This document shows positions 56,701 to 64,000 of a stretch of DNA of 64,000 nt, in pieces. A program made the position numbers and the translations under genes. This DNA comes from CAZSAT01 sp964604675. GTDB taxonomy: Bacteria; Myxococcota_A; UBA796; CAJQPC01. The notes under the pieces are model-generated. The model did not search any database, was not told the origin of the DNA, and was given only the letters and a program-made list of their open reading frames with translations. Every line of letters starts with the position of its first letter. Within the stretch, counting starts at the first letter, position 1. The DNA is taken from assembly GCA_964604675.1 (NCBI GenBank), contig CAZSAT010000004.1:1-64000 (forward strand), written 5' to 3'.

Positions 56701-58209
56701 GGTCTGCAGGCCATCGGTGGCACCCAACCAGCTCAGCACGCCGGCGCCCCGGTCGTCCTGCCCGGCCAACTCGAGGGCTTCGTCGTAGCTCAGGAGCTGC
56801 GGCCCGTGTCCGCCCGCGCCCCCGAGCTCCAGCAGCAGACGCTTGGCGCGCTCCTGATCCTCGTCGACGAGCTGCCCGAGCAAGCGGTCGGATTCCCGTC
56901 CGAGTGCTCCCCGGATGCCGTACAGGCTGGCGTACGCCACGTTGGTGAGGAACACGCCCGAGCGCTTGGTCCAGAGGGCCCGGAGCAGGTTCCCGAGCAG
57001 GGGTTGCCGGTCGTCGCTCAGGTTCATGGCGTCGTTCAGGACCCGCTCTGCGAGTCCCGGCTCCCAGGCCAGGCCTGCCATCCGCGCGCTGGCGTCGAGC
57101 ACGAGCTCGAGCGCCTCGCGGCCCAGCGGGTCGGCGCGGTGGGCACCGCCGTAGATGCCCACCAGCGCGGCCAGGCGGCTGAGGTCGCCGTCGGTCACCG
57201 CGCCGTCGTCCGCCATGGTTGTGAGGAGGAACAGCGGCCCGTCTTCGTCGTCGAGCGCCGTGGTGAGGAGCTGCTCGAAGCGGTGAGCGGTGTAGGGGTC
57301 GCGGCCGCGGTGCGCGTACAGCTCCCCCAGCTCGTCGACGAGCAGCAGGTAGCCGGTACGGGGCGGCAGGTGCTCACGGAGGAGGTCGCGCAGCGCCCCT
57401 CCGTCGCCTTCGAGCTGGTCGCGCAAGCTCGCCTTGTCGCCGGCGCCGACCGCGGACAGCAGCCCCGCCAGCGCGCCGATGGGGTCGGGCCCGGGGCGCA
57501 TCGCCCCGCTGAGCATCTGGTTCTTGAGCGGCGCGAACCAGCCGCGCTCCGCGGCCGGCAGCACGCCGGCCAGGGCGAGCGAGGACTTGCCCGAGCCGCT
57601 CGGCCCCACGATGTGCATCCAGCGGCGCCCTTCGTGGTAACGAGCGCAGACCCGTCGGATGTCGCCCTCCCGCCCCAACATGAAGCGCGCGAGGTGGCGT
57701 GGGAACGCGGCCATGCCGGGGTAGGGGCAGCTGCCGGGGTCGATCGCAGGGACCGCCTGGCGGCTCTCCAGGAGACGCTTGATGGCGGCGTAGATCGAAG
57801 GGTGTGCCTGGATCACCCTTCCGGGAAGCTCGACCGGATCGAACCAGGCGAGCACCTTGCTGTGCTCGCCGACGGGGCAGCCTTCGAGCATCATCGGGAG
57901 CACACGGAGCGACTCCCGCATCGCGACGTGCGACACCGCATGATCGAGCTCGGAGGTGACCCAGTCGCCGTCGGCGGGATCGCCCACGAGGATCAGCCAG
58001 GTGTCGCACTCGTCGAGGGCGCGTGTGCGCGCGCGGAGCAGCTCGAGCCCGTCGCGTTCGTCGGACAGAGCGGAGCACCACAGGGACAGCCCGGCATCGC
58101 GGAGCCCCTGGGCCAGTGCTGCGGCCTCCCGCTCGTGACCGGGCGGGTAGCTCAGGTAGTACGCACCCACCTGGTCTGTCGTGTCCTCCGGTCGCTGACC
58201 CGCGCTCAC
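53776..58209 (-). CDS. TIR - nSTAND1 NTPase - TM - WD40 propeller protein
   Basis: A 1477-residue protein, GTG start. Residues 15-135 look like a TIR-type domain ('GAYYLSYPPGHEREAAALAQGLRDAGLSLWCS', 'WVTSELDHAV'). The nSTAND1 lead-in CPYPGMAAF...FMLGREGDI is at 161-185, Walker A GPSGSGKSS at 202-210 and Walker B LLLVDELGEL at 288-297. An acidic linker runs to a hydrophobic segment at about 760-780. From about 863 to the end are about 14 WD40 repeats, enough for two seven-bladed propellers. Such STAND proteins assemble when the repeats sense a trigger, and TIR domains often cleave NAD. It begins 25 bp after the HD hydrolase gene in the same direction. Immune or signalling role inferred; the TIR catalytic Glu was not assigned. 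Confidence 0.85.
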   Translation of the reverse strand: MSAGQRPEDTTDQVGAYYLSYPPGHEREAAALAQGLRDAGLSLWCSALSDERDGLELLRARTRALDECDTWLILVGDPADGDWVTSELDHAVSHVAMRESLRVLPMMLEGCPVGEHSKVLAWFDPVELPGRVIQAHPSIYAAIKRLLESRQAVPAIDPGSCPYPGMAAFPRHLARFMLGREGDIRRVCARYHEGRRWMHIVGPSGSGKSSLALAGVLPAAERGWFAPLKNQMLSGAMRPGPDPIGALAGLLSAVGAGDKASLRDQLEGDGGALRDLLREHLPPRTGYLLLVDELGELYAHRGRDPYTAHRFEQLLTTALDDEDGPLFLLTTMADDGAVTDGDLSRLAALVGIYGGAHRADPLGREALELVLDASARMAGLAWEPGLAERVLNDAMNLSDDRQPLLGNLLRALWTKRSGVFLTNVAYASLYGIRGALGRESDRLLGQLVDEDQERAKRLLLELGGAGGHGPQLLSYDEALELAGQDDRGAGVLSWLGATDGLQTSVGEGQFAVLSVGGGGDGWVELAHPVMAKAWHKLAGWLDDVSPVPARGPGEVPSVQIGAVETLSSLSLPRDPRRVETVSALSVPTGKPKKRDEPNTVRLGIEDTGRASSGAIETVHLPGDDQTRQVRVRLGMPSSTLDAPDRDHFDDEEEDVLDPASALEAGELTTDEDSHDEPSSELATLQPLTPLAGRDDVNRLTAVTFDEPESSEPPQVGYPEDEDDQDSVTPFIPGHVFTASRDREAGRATKSYELRQRGTRVAAMVGALALLLGLGAAGARYWRAEQELETARITAASTQPTPRAEPSDPLYERALEQAGSAVKLARTADFDGFYEVLGAMKSAASADKGVTPEVLDALMAVVTSDIHRVLRTGSAVLAVDFGPGGHRLATGGDGSLLRLWETRTGVRSAGHAGHQGAITDLAWGPTLEDGREMLVTGGLDRHVRVWDAATGKNVVLSQHTDRVRAVDVSSGGDMVASGSDDRTARIWSPDGNTLKVLTGHQDAVLAVAFSPDGRRVATGSADVSARIWDVRSGRMVSRLSGHRGAVTAADYSPDNRKLVTASEDGTARIWDTRGTSLLMTLRAGEGTVYDARFSSDGDEVITASEDGTATIWDAKTGRVNTVLRGHSGPVRAAALSTNDHFAVTASEDGTAHTWVLSLARSLPRLSSTRDVPTAATWSADGVLVALGSRNGDLRIWEAGTGRLLMDQSAHRGPIEAVSFSADGQTIASSSSDGVRIWNVRTEAEVRNITVHKGSVTDIGFSDDGERLVTTSQDGGARIWSADGARTQTVLQDHGDYVRAADWAGGSERVATGGDDRALKVWDANTGAVTASFTAEDWIRDVALARDGSLAAAGVEGGTVSIWNVATKALVKTFDAHDTATTSVDFSSDGERLLTAGSDGRVRVWNTDGSRAYDVIRTDDGGVTDARFSPDGGWIVATLETGEARILPGTPNTAMAVACAAVAGTRKGEAYAAECSDYQ

Positions 58210-58234
58210 GTGCCCGAACGGACACCCCCGGACT

Positions 58235-58759
58235 CTACCTCGGAGCGGCGTCGGCGGGCTCTGCGAGCACCCTCAGCGGACCCGGCTCCAGGCGCTCGAG
58301 CGCGCTGTCGACGAAGGCCCGCAGGTCGGCTCCCGTCAGGCGTTCGTAGGCCGCGGCCTGCAGGGCCATGTCGAGCTTGTCGCAGGCCTTGACGAAGCGG
58401 GCCACGGCGCTTTCGCCACGGTCGTACGCCTCCCAGAGGTTGCGCATCCGCTCCGCTCGAGGGAGCTCGCGGAGGAGCTGGTCCAGGGCGGCCCGTTCGC
58501 GCGCTTGTTTGTCGGCCCGCGAGATGCCGTCGTGTGGCGTGATGTCTCCGGCCACGACCTCGGGCAGGTCGTGCACGGTGGCCATCGCGAGGGCTTCCGC
58601 GAGGTCCAGGTCGTCGGGGCAGAGCACCAGCACCAGCCACGTCACGCCCCAGCTGTGGGCGGCGACGCTCTCCGGCGCGCCGATGCCCGCCCGGAGCCAT
58701 CCGGCACGCGGAAGCGCCTTCAGGGCCAGCGCGTCGATGAGGCGCTCGCGCAGGCTCAT
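58235..58759 (-). CDS. HD-domain hydrolase (HDDC2/YfbR-like)
   Basis: A 174-residue HD protein. The metal ligands appear as His in SVAAHSWGV, HD in 'ATVHDLPEVVAGDITPH' and a C-terminal Asp in 'ARFVKACDKLDMALQA'. HDDC2/YfbR enzymes are 5'-deoxynucleotidases, a likely activity here. ATG 58759 overlaps the stop of the acyltransferase gene as ATGA; the longer frame upstream only shadows that gene. It lies between metabolic genes and the TIR-STAND gene in one minus-strand run. Confidence 0.85.
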   Translation of the reverse strand: MSLRERLIDALALKALPRAGWLRAGIGAPESVAAHSWGVTWLVLVLCPDDLDLAEALAMATVHDLPEVVAGDITPHDGISRADKQARERAALDQLLRELPRAERMRNLWEAYDRGESAVARFVKACDKLDMALQAAAYERLTGADLRAFVDSALERLEPGPLRVLAEPADAAPR

Positions 58760-59775
58760 GCCACGACGGCCCGCTGCTCCGCTCGCGCCATCGCCAGCAC
58801 GAGGGGCCTGTCGGAGCGCTGCACCTCCAGGAAGTCCTGGAAGTCGCGCAAGCCACGCCAGCCCTGGGCGACCAGCACCTGCCCCACCGGTCCCCCCATC
58901 GTGTCGCCGGGACCGGGACACACCAGGGCGTCGGGCGCGTAGTCTCCGAGCACGGTCGCCACAGCCGCGGAGAAGTCGTAGGTGTTGACGATCTGCGCGC
59001 CGAGCGTCCACGACAGGAGCGCTCGCGGGTCGCTCCAGTGGCGCCACACGCGCCCATCGCCATCGATCAGCGGCACCCGGGGCGCGGCCACGTCCATGTC
59101 CGCCAGGACCTCGAAGGCGCGGGCGCTCGTGGGCTCCATGCACGGGGTGTGGAACGCGGAGTGAAGCGGGAGCCTGAGAGGGAACTGACGGCCCGTGCGC
59201 TCCAGCGCGGGGAGCACCTGGAGCGCGTGCCGCAGGCCGTCGTCGCTCCCTCCGAGGACCGCGGTGCCGCCCAGTCGGATCGAGAGGTGGAGCTCGGGAT
59301 GCTCGAGCGCGCGCTCGACAGCCTCGATGAGCTCGGGCCTCGGGAGCCAGGTCTCGTCGACCAGGGGATAGAGCAGCTGGCCTCCGACCACGTTGCCCGC
59401 CTGGAAGCTCGCGAGGGTCTCGACGAGGTGGGCTGCGGCCTCGAGGCTCAGGCTGCCGGCTGCGTAGAGGGCCGAGTAGAAGCCCATCGAGTTGCCGGTG
59501 ACGGCGACGAGCTCGGCGCGCGTCGGGTCGAGGGCCGCGATGTCGGCCACGGTGGCCGCGAAGGTGAGGAGCGACGCGTGCTCGCCTGCGAGGTGCCAGC
59601 GTGCGCTGAAGCGCTCGCGCCCATCGAGCTCGGACAGCGTGGGTCGGCCGAGGCGCGCCCGGTACCGTTCCAGCCAGGCCACCCGCTCGTCGTCGAGGGG
59701 GAGCGTGCCGAGCTGCCGTGCGCCGTAGGAGCCGCGGCCCGGGCAGACCAGGGCGATCCTCAGACGCTCCGACAT
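58756..59775 (-). CDS. FabD-like acyl carrier protein acyltransferase
   Basis: A 339-residue protein of the malonyl-CoA:ACP transacylase fold. The nucleophile elbow is GNSMGFYSALYAAG (Gly-x-Ser-x-Gly), preceded by 'ALVCPGRGSYG' as in FabD, and the catalytic His is in LHSAFHTPCM. GGAGG lies 4 nt before ATG 59775. It overlaps the E1 gene's 3' end by 16 bp and the HD gene's start, so all three are coupled. Ser-Met in place of the usual Ser-Leu/Ser-Val suggests an unusual acyl donor. Pairing with a branched-chain-type E1 suggests supply or sorting of acyl starters (inference). Confidence 0.8.
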   Translation of the reverse strand: MSERLRIALVCPGRGSYGARQLGTLPLDDERVAWLERYRARLGRPTLSELDGRERFSARWHLAGEHASLLTFAATVADIAALDPTRAELVAVTGNSMGFYSALYAAGSLSLEAAAHLVETLASFQAGNVVGGQLLYPLVDETWLPRPELIEAVERALEHPELHLSIRLGGTAVLGGSDDGLRHALQVLPALERTGRQFPLRLPLHSAFHTPCMEPTSARAFEVLADMDVAAPRVPLIDGDGRVWRHWSDPRALLSWTLGAQIVNTYDFSAAVATVLGDYAPDALVCPGPGDTMGGPVGQVLVAQGWRGLRDFQDFLEVQRSDRPLVLAMARAEQRAVVA

Positions 59776-61994
59776 GGGGCCTCCTCGCACACGGCGCGCG
59801 CTGCGGCTTCGATGTCGGCTTCCTGCACCAGCACCAGATTGGCGGCGTCTCCGAGAGGGATGAAGCTGTCGGCGCCGCACACGCGCTTCATGGGACCGCG
59901 GAAACCGCCTTCGACCAACGCGGTGAAGAGGGCTTCGGAGACACCGCCGGTGCGCCGCGTCTCGTCGACCACCAGCACGCGTCCGGTGACCCCAGCTTCG
60001 CGCAGCACGTCCTCGAGGGGGAGGGGAGCGAGCCATCGGAGGTCCAGCACGCGCGCGTCGAGGCCCTCGGCACGCAGCCGCGCGGCGACCCGCAGGCTCA
60101 TCCACAGCCCGTTCGCCCAGCTGATGATGGTCAGGTCGGCGCCGTCACCCCAGGTGCGGCCTCGACCCAGGGGCACGAGCTCGCCCGCCGCCGGGTAGGG
60201 GATCGTCCAGAGCCCATCCCCCGGGGTGTGCAGGTCCTTGGTCATGTAGAGCGCGATCGGCTCCAGGTAGGCGACAACGCTGCCGTCGACGTGCGCGCTG
60301 GCCACGCACGTTCGCAACATCTGCACGGCGTCGCTCGGATGGGCCGGCGAGGCGATCACGAGGCCGGGAATGTCGCGCAGCACCGCCACGGAGTTGTCGT
60401 TGTGGAAGTGACCGCCGAAGCCCTTCTGGTACGCGTAGCTCGCGATGCGCACGACCATGGGGTTCCGGAACTGGCCGTTGGAGAAGTACTGGAGGCTCGC
60501 CGCCTCCCCGCGCAGCTGGTCCTCGGCGTTGTGCAGGTAGGCCAGGTACTGGATCTCGGGCAGGGGCAGGCATCCGAGCTGACCGGCGCCCAGCGCCAAC
60601 CCCAGGATGGCCTGTTCGTCCAGCAGGGTGTTGAAGACGCGGGCCACGCCGGCGCGCTGCATGAGCCGATCGGTCACGTGGTACACGCCGCCCTTGCGGG
60701 CCACGTCCTCGCCGAAGATGAGGGCCTCGGGGTACTTGACCAGGAGGTCGCCGAGCGCCCGGTTGAGCTGCAACGCGAGGTGCCTCGGGCGGTCTGCTTC
60801 GGGGAGACGGCCCTCCCAGAAGGCGTCCCGAGCCGCTGGGGAGGCTGTTCGCGCGACCTCGGTCGTCAGGTCGCTCCTGGGGGCGAGCGGCGCAATGACC
60901 TGCTCCGCCGCCGACAGCCGGGGACGCGACGTCGCCTCCTTCGCGAGGCGGAGCGTGCGTTCCCGGTGCTCCTCGTACAGGGCCAGGACCTCCTCGGGCT
61001 CGAGCCAGCCCTCCCGAATGAGGGTGCACGCAGTCGCGAGCACCGGGTCGAGCGCCTCGGCCGCCTCGATCTCGGAGGTCGATCGGTACGCACCCTCCAC
61101 GTCGCTTCCGGCGTGGCCCAGCAGCCGGACCGTTCGCAGGTGCAGGAAGGCGGGCCGTCGGCGGGAGCGAACGTGCTCGACGGCCGCGCGTGCGGCCTCG
61201 ACGGCCGAGCCGAGATCCAGCCCGTCGCCGCCGAAGTAGGTGATGCCCGGGCGCCCTCGCGCGGCGGCCTCGGTCCAGCCCGCGGGCTGGCGCACGCTGA
61301 TGCCGAGGCCGTTGTCTTCGCAGACGAAGAGCACGGGCACCGGCACGTTCTGGAAGGCCGCCCAGCCAGCGGCATTGAACGCGCCCACGGCGGTGGAGTG
61401 GTTCGCGCTGCTGTCGCCGAAGGTACACACCACGATCGCGTCGTGCGGGGCCGACGAGGGCAACTCCAGGTGACGCATCCGGTCGTGCGAGATGGCGGCA
61501 CCGACAGCCTTCGGGAGGTGGGAGGCGATCGTGCTGGTCTGCGGCGGGATCGCCAGCGCGGCGGATCCCCAGACCTTGTGCCGACCACCAGCGATCGGCT
61601 CGTCGGCGCTCGCGGCCATGCCGAGCAAGGTGTCGAACAGGGGGGTCTGTCCCGGCACCTGCCTTGCGCGGTGGAGGAAGAAGCCGCCGGAGCGGTAGTG
61701 CAGGAACGCCGGGTCTGTGGGGAGCGTGGCCTCTGCGACAGCGGCTCCAGCCGCCTCGTGGCCGCTGGAGCTGATGGTGTAGAAGCCCTCGTTCCGGGCC
61801 CGCAGCCAGCGTGCGGTCAGGTCCAGGTGACGGCTGCCCAGCAGGGTGTCGAACAGCGCCAGGGCACGGCGCGCGGACAAGCTGCTGCCCGGCGTCCACG
61901 CGGCGTCGAGATCGGCCCGCCGAGGGTGCGCGGACTCGGCGGAGACACCAGCCGTGAAGGCCTGGTCGACGATGCGTGCGCGGTTCACGGCCAC
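59760..61994 (-). CDS. fused alpha-beta 2-oxoacid dehydrogenase E1 (branched-chain type)
   Basis: A 744-residue protein. Residues 1-370 are the alpha subunit: thiamine-diphosphate site 'FGDSSANHSTAVGAFNAAGWAAFQNVPVPVLFVCEDNGLGIS', with 'GHEAAGAAVA' and 'HYRSGGFFL'. The rest is the beta subunit: 'LQLNRALGDLLVKYPEALIFGEDVARKGGVYHVTDRLMQRAG', 'RVFNTLLDEQAILGLALGAG', 'GRVLVVDETRRTGGVSEALF'. Fused E1 of this kind decarboxylates branched-chain 2-oxoacids and passes the acyl group to an E2 lipoamide. No E2 or E3 is in the window. GTG 61994 or GTG 61988 is the start; neither has a clear ribosome-binding site. Confidence 0.9.
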   Translation of the reverse strand: MAVNRARIVDQAFTAGVSAESAHPRRADLDAAWTPGSSLSARRALALFDTLLGSRHLDLTARWLRARNEGFYTISSSGHEAAGAAVAEATLPTDPAFLHYRSGGFFLHRARQVPGQTPLFDTLLGMAASADEPIAGGRHKVWGSAALAIPPQTSTIASHLPKAVGAAISHDRMRHLELPSSAPHDAIVVCTFGDSSANHSTAVGAFNAAGWAAFQNVPVPVLFVCEDNGLGISVRQPAGWTEAAARGRPGITYFGGDGLDLGSAVEAARAAVEHVRSRRRPAFLHLRTVRLLGHAGSDVEGAYRSTSEIEAAEALDPVLATACTLIREGWLEPEEVLALYEEHRERTLRLAKEATSRPRLSAAEQVIAPLAPRSDLTTEVARTASPAARDAFWEGRLPEADRPRHLALQLNRALGDLLVKYPEALIFGEDVARKGGVYHVTDRLMQRAGVARVFNTLLDEQAILGLALGAGQLGCLPLPEIQYLAYLHNAEDQLRGEAASLQYFSNGQFRNPMVVRIASYAYQKGFGGHFHNDNSVAVLRDIPGLVIASPAHPSDAVQMLRTCVASAHVDGSVVAYLEPIALYMTKDLHTPGDGLWTIPYPAAGELVPLGRGRTWGDGADLTIISWANGLWMSLRVAARLRAEGLDARVLDLRWLAPLPLEDVLREAGVTGRVLVVDETRRTGGVSEALFTALVEGGFRGPMKRVCGADSFIPLGDAANLVLVQEADIEAAARAVCEEAPCRSV

Positions 61995-62028
61995 GTGGCG
62001 TTCTCGGGGCGGAGGGGGGTGCTGCCCG

Positions 62029-62946
62029 CTAACCCGGGTCTCCGACGCGGCCCGCTCGTTCGCGGAGCCAGAGCTCGAGCAGGCCCTCCCGGAGGGTCGG
62101 ACGGACCACGGTCATGCGGTCCACGTCGAGCGCGCGGAGCATTCCGCACCACAAGGCCGCGCCGTGCAGCAGGGAGTGGCGGCGGCGCAGGTCGACGCCC
62201 GGCAAGGTGTGCAACCGGTCCGCGGGCGTGGTGGCCAGGCGGGCGAGCAGGCTGGTCAGCGTGGGGTTTGCAAGGGACGCGCCATCGACACGGTCGAGCC
62301 CTGCCATGCGCGCCAGCGTGCGCGCCGTGCCGCCCGTTGCGACCAGGCGCTCCCACGGGTGACGTCCCGCCGCTGCTGCAACCGGGGCCAGCTCTGCAGC
62401 CGCCAGGTCGATCAGGCGCTCGGGCGTCGCGAGCGCCCCCCGTGGCCAGGTGGCAGCCGCCCGCGCGTGGCCGACGGCGAAGGACGCCAGGAGCTCGGGG
62501 TCGTCGCGTCCGTAGGCCAGCTCGGTGGAGCCGGCGCCCAGGTCCACGACGAGCGGCCGGGGGTGCGGTGGCACCCGCAGGCGCGAGCCGAGCCAGGTGA
62601 CCAGCGCTTCCTCGTGCCCGCTGAGCACGCGAACAGGACACCCGAGGCGTTGCTCGGCCAGCTCGAGAAACGTCGGATCGTCCGCCTCGCGCAGCGCTGC
62701 GGTGGCCCAACACACGCGGTGCCGAGCCCCCGCGCGGTCTGCGAGGTCGCGGAAGCGGGTCAGGGCTTCGAGCGCGGAACGGACCGCGTCGGGGTGCAGA
62801 GGCTGGCCCGACAAGCCGCCGCGCGCGGCCAGGCTGGTGCCTTCCCGGTGGACCTCACCGAAGACGACCCGCCCGGCCTGGAGCTCGGCGAGCTGCAGGT
62901 GGAGCGAGTGGCTGCCGAGGTCGACCGAGGCGATGACCTCGGTCAA
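62029..62946 (-). CDS. Ppx/GppA-family phosphatase
   Basis: A 305-residue protein of the actin-like Ppx/GppA fold: 'VIASVDLGSHSLHLQLAEL', 'GHEEALVTWLGSRL', 'PLVVDLGAGSTELAYG' and 'ERLVATGGTARTLARMAGL'. Members hydrolyse polyphosphate or pppGpp. It has the two-domain N-terminal part only, as in short exopolyphosphatases. The start is TTG 62946, which overlaps the sixA stop (TTGA) and has GGAGG 6 nt upstream. Confidence 0.88.
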   Translation of the reverse strand: MTEVIASVDLGSHSLHLQLAELQAGRVVFGEVHREGTSLAARGGLSGQPLHPDAVRSALEALTRFRDLADRAGARHRVCWATAALREADDPTFLELAEQRLGCPVRVLSGHEEALVTWLGSRLRVPPHPRPLVVDLGAGSTELAYGRDDPELLASFAVGHARAAATWPRGALATPERLIDLAAAELAPVAAAAGRHPWERLVATGGTARTLARMAGLDRVDGASLANPTLTSLLARLATTPADRLHTLPGVDLRRRHSLLHGAALWCGMLRALDVDRMTVVRPTLREGLLELWLRERAGRVGDPG

Positions 62947-63416
62947 CCGCGTCCTCCCGGCACGACCGTGGGTGGGAGGAAGAACTCGAGCTGCGCTGGA
63001 CCTCGGGGTGGCAGGCCCGTGACGCGGAAGCAGGCGACGCCTGCTCTCGGAAAGGGCATGGCGCCCGCGGCGCCCAACAGCGAGGCGCCGAGGAGGGCCA
63101 TGGTGGGCATGTGTCCGACGACGAGCGGATCCGCCAGGCCCAGCTGGCCCAGCATCCCGAGCAGCTCGTCGCCGCCTGCGAGCACCTCTTCGAGCTCCAG
63201 AAACGGCGCTTCCGTGAAGCGCTCGTGCACGATCTCGGCGGTCTGTCGCGCACGGACGAGGGGGCTGGACACCACGACGCCTGGGGTCCAGCCCATGCCC
63301 GCCAGCGTGTCGGCCACAGCCGCCACCACGCGCCGTCCTTCGGGCACGAGGTTGCGCGCCCGGTCGCTCTCCGCGAAGGACTCGGCGATGCCGTGCCGCA
63401 TCAGCGTGAGCTGCAT
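62943..63416 (-). CDS. sixA: SixA-like phosphohistidine phosphatase
   Basis: A 157-residue histidine-phosphatase protein. The RHG motif is in 'LTLMRHGIAE', followed by 'PEGRRVVAAVADTLAGMGWTPGVVVSSPLVRARQTAEIV', typical of SixA, and the second His in 'VVGHMPTM'. SixA removes phosphate from histidine phosphotransfer domains. The ATG at 63416 overlaps the stop of the upstream partial gene, so the genes are coupled: helical-repeat gene, sixA, Ppx/GppA. Confidence 0.9.
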   Translation of the reverse strand: MQLTLMRHGIAESFAESDRARNLVPEGRRVVAAVADTLAGMGWTPGVVVSSPLVRARQTAEIVHERFTEAPFLELEEVLAGGDELLGMLGQLGLADPLVVGHMPTMALLGASLLGAAGAMPFPRAGVACFRVTGLPPRGPAQLEFFLPPTVVPGGRG

Positions 63417-64000
63417 CAGAAGACCTCGGGTGGGAAGACGTGGCCGACGACCCTCGCCGCGGCCGCTACGGCCGTGACGAGCTGGGCTTCTCCGGCACGG
63501 TCCGCCACGTCGCGTGCGCGTGTCAACCAGGCCGGCGCGTCCGCAGGGCTGCAGCGCACGAGCACGAGCAGGGCGAGCACCTCGGCGCGGGGCGACGGGG
63601 GCTGGTCGTCGAGGAGCGACCGCGCGAGCGCCGCCGCTTCACGACCACGCCCTCGGTCGGCGAGGGCATCTGCCTTCTTCAGGACCACGTCGGCGCGTTC
63701 CTGATCGCTGCGCGCGCCCACCAGCAGCACCGGAAGCGGTGTGTCGGCGAGGGTGGCGGCCGTGCGCTGGTGGGCCTCCAGGGCGGCCTGTCCCGCCTGG
63801 GTGGCCAGGATGCGATCCCGCAAGCTGCGCACCTCGCGAAGCCCGGTGGGGTCGTCGAGGCGCTTCACGGCCGCGGCGGCGCGGTGCGCCGTGTCGGCCG
63901 CCTCTGGCAGGCGATCGAGCTGGTAGAGCGCCTGGGCGCGCAGGCTGAGCGCTCGTGCGGCGAGCCGCTCCTCGTCGATCTCTGCCTGATCGAGGTGGGC
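63416..64000 (-). CDS. partial helical-repeat (TPR-like) protein, 5' end outside window
   Basis: The frame is open from the window end to the stop at 63416-63418 (about 194 codons seen). The visible sequence is Ala/Leu/Arg-rich paired helices ('LAARALSLRAQALYQLDRLPEAADTAHRAAAAVKRL', 'KADALADRGRGREAAALARSLL'), typical of TPR proteins. The GTG at 63868 is inside the repeat series and is not a likely start. It is coupled to sixA by overlap. Function unknown; a scaffold role is inferred. Confidence 0.6.
   Translation of the reverse strand, partial: AHLDQAEIDEERLAARALSLRAQALYQLDRLPEAADTAHRAAAAVKRLDDPTGLREVRSLRDRILATQAGQAALEAHQRTAATLADTPLPVLLVGARSDQERADVVLKKADALADRGRGREAAALARSLLDDQPPSPRAEVLALLVLVRCSPADAPAWLTRARDVADRAGEAQLVTAVAAAARVVGHVFPPEVF

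Noticed and set aside
1..64000. tRNA, rRNA, tmRNA or CRISPR genes
   Set aside because: Reading by eye found no T-arm-like GGTTCGA-type motif in an intergenic region, no rRNA-like stretch and no repeat-spacer pattern; a covariance-model search would be needed to exclude a small RNA fully.

Overview
The window looks like part of a high-GC, Gram-negative Myxococcota-type (former Deltaproteobacteria) genome, probably from a metagenome assembly because it contains a 100-N gap. The evidence is an AgmX/PglI C-terminal domain protein, a MYXO-CTERM-like tail, DUF4388/MshEN signalling proteins, many PKD/LamG/IPT surface lipoproteins, GDTG and GGD linkers, and many ATGA/GTGA/TTGA stop-start overlaps. 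No tRNA, rRNA, CRISPR array, prophage or insertion sequence was recognised.

Layout. 1-4.4 kb: the tail of a membrane-anchored protein, then a translationally coupled trio on the minus strand (ConA-like protein, NodU/CmcH-type carbamoyltransferase, lipoprotein). 4.5-7.6 kb: a B12-binding radical SAM enzyme divergent from a polytopic GT39/ArnT-like membrane protein. 7.6-13 kb: a signalling locus of degenerate parts (MshEN-pseudoreceiver-DUF4388 protein, HEAT protein, degenerate HD-GYP protein). 13-17.6 kb: CPBP protease, LarE, homocysteine methyltransferase, a Lys/Ala-repeat protein interrupted by the assembly gap, an AgmX-like protein and a START-like protein. 17.6-20.7 kb: a gliding-type (GldA/F/G-like) ABC system. 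20.7-28 kb: SurA-like chaperone, RimI, NodB-like protein, DUF4340 protein, a selenoprotein multihaem cytochrome, a GGD-repeat MYXO-CTERM protein and an ethanolamine/choline kinase. 28.0-28.4 kb: a 215-bp tandem repeat with strong hairpins. 28.4-36.4 kb: surface lipoproteins, PpiD-like chaperone, M48 protease and MreB. 36.4-44.3 kb: thioredoxin, J-domain protein, hemX-hemA-hemC, an acyl-CoA dehydrogenase and hemD. 44.3-48 kb: three paralogous proteins of a family I do not recognise. 48-53.8 kb: DNA polymerase I, a sigma/anti-sigma/secreted-protein operon, HIT and ASCH-like proteins. 53.8-62 kb: a minus-strand run of fused 2-oxoacid dehydrogenase E1, FabD-like acyltransferase, HD hydrolase and a 1477-residue TIR-nSTAND1-WD40 protein. 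62-64 kb: Ppx/GppA, SixA and a partial helical-repeat protein.

The strongest discovery is the gene at 24413-25885. It would normally be read as a 41-residue fragment plus a separate downstream gene, but it is one frame with an in-frame UGA in a Cys-Gly-UGA context. Eighteen nucleotides after the UGA is a GGUCU apical loop on a perfect 6-bp stem. I read it as a selenocysteine-containing UshA/ExtKL-like lipoprotein with four c-type haem motifs. Also notable are the three-paralog locus upstream of polA (one member with NPF/DPF repeats, another with a tail like the protein that opens the window), very short uncharged N-terminal export signals on many proteins, the tandem hairpin repeat, and the TIR-STAND protein sitting directly behind metabolic genes.
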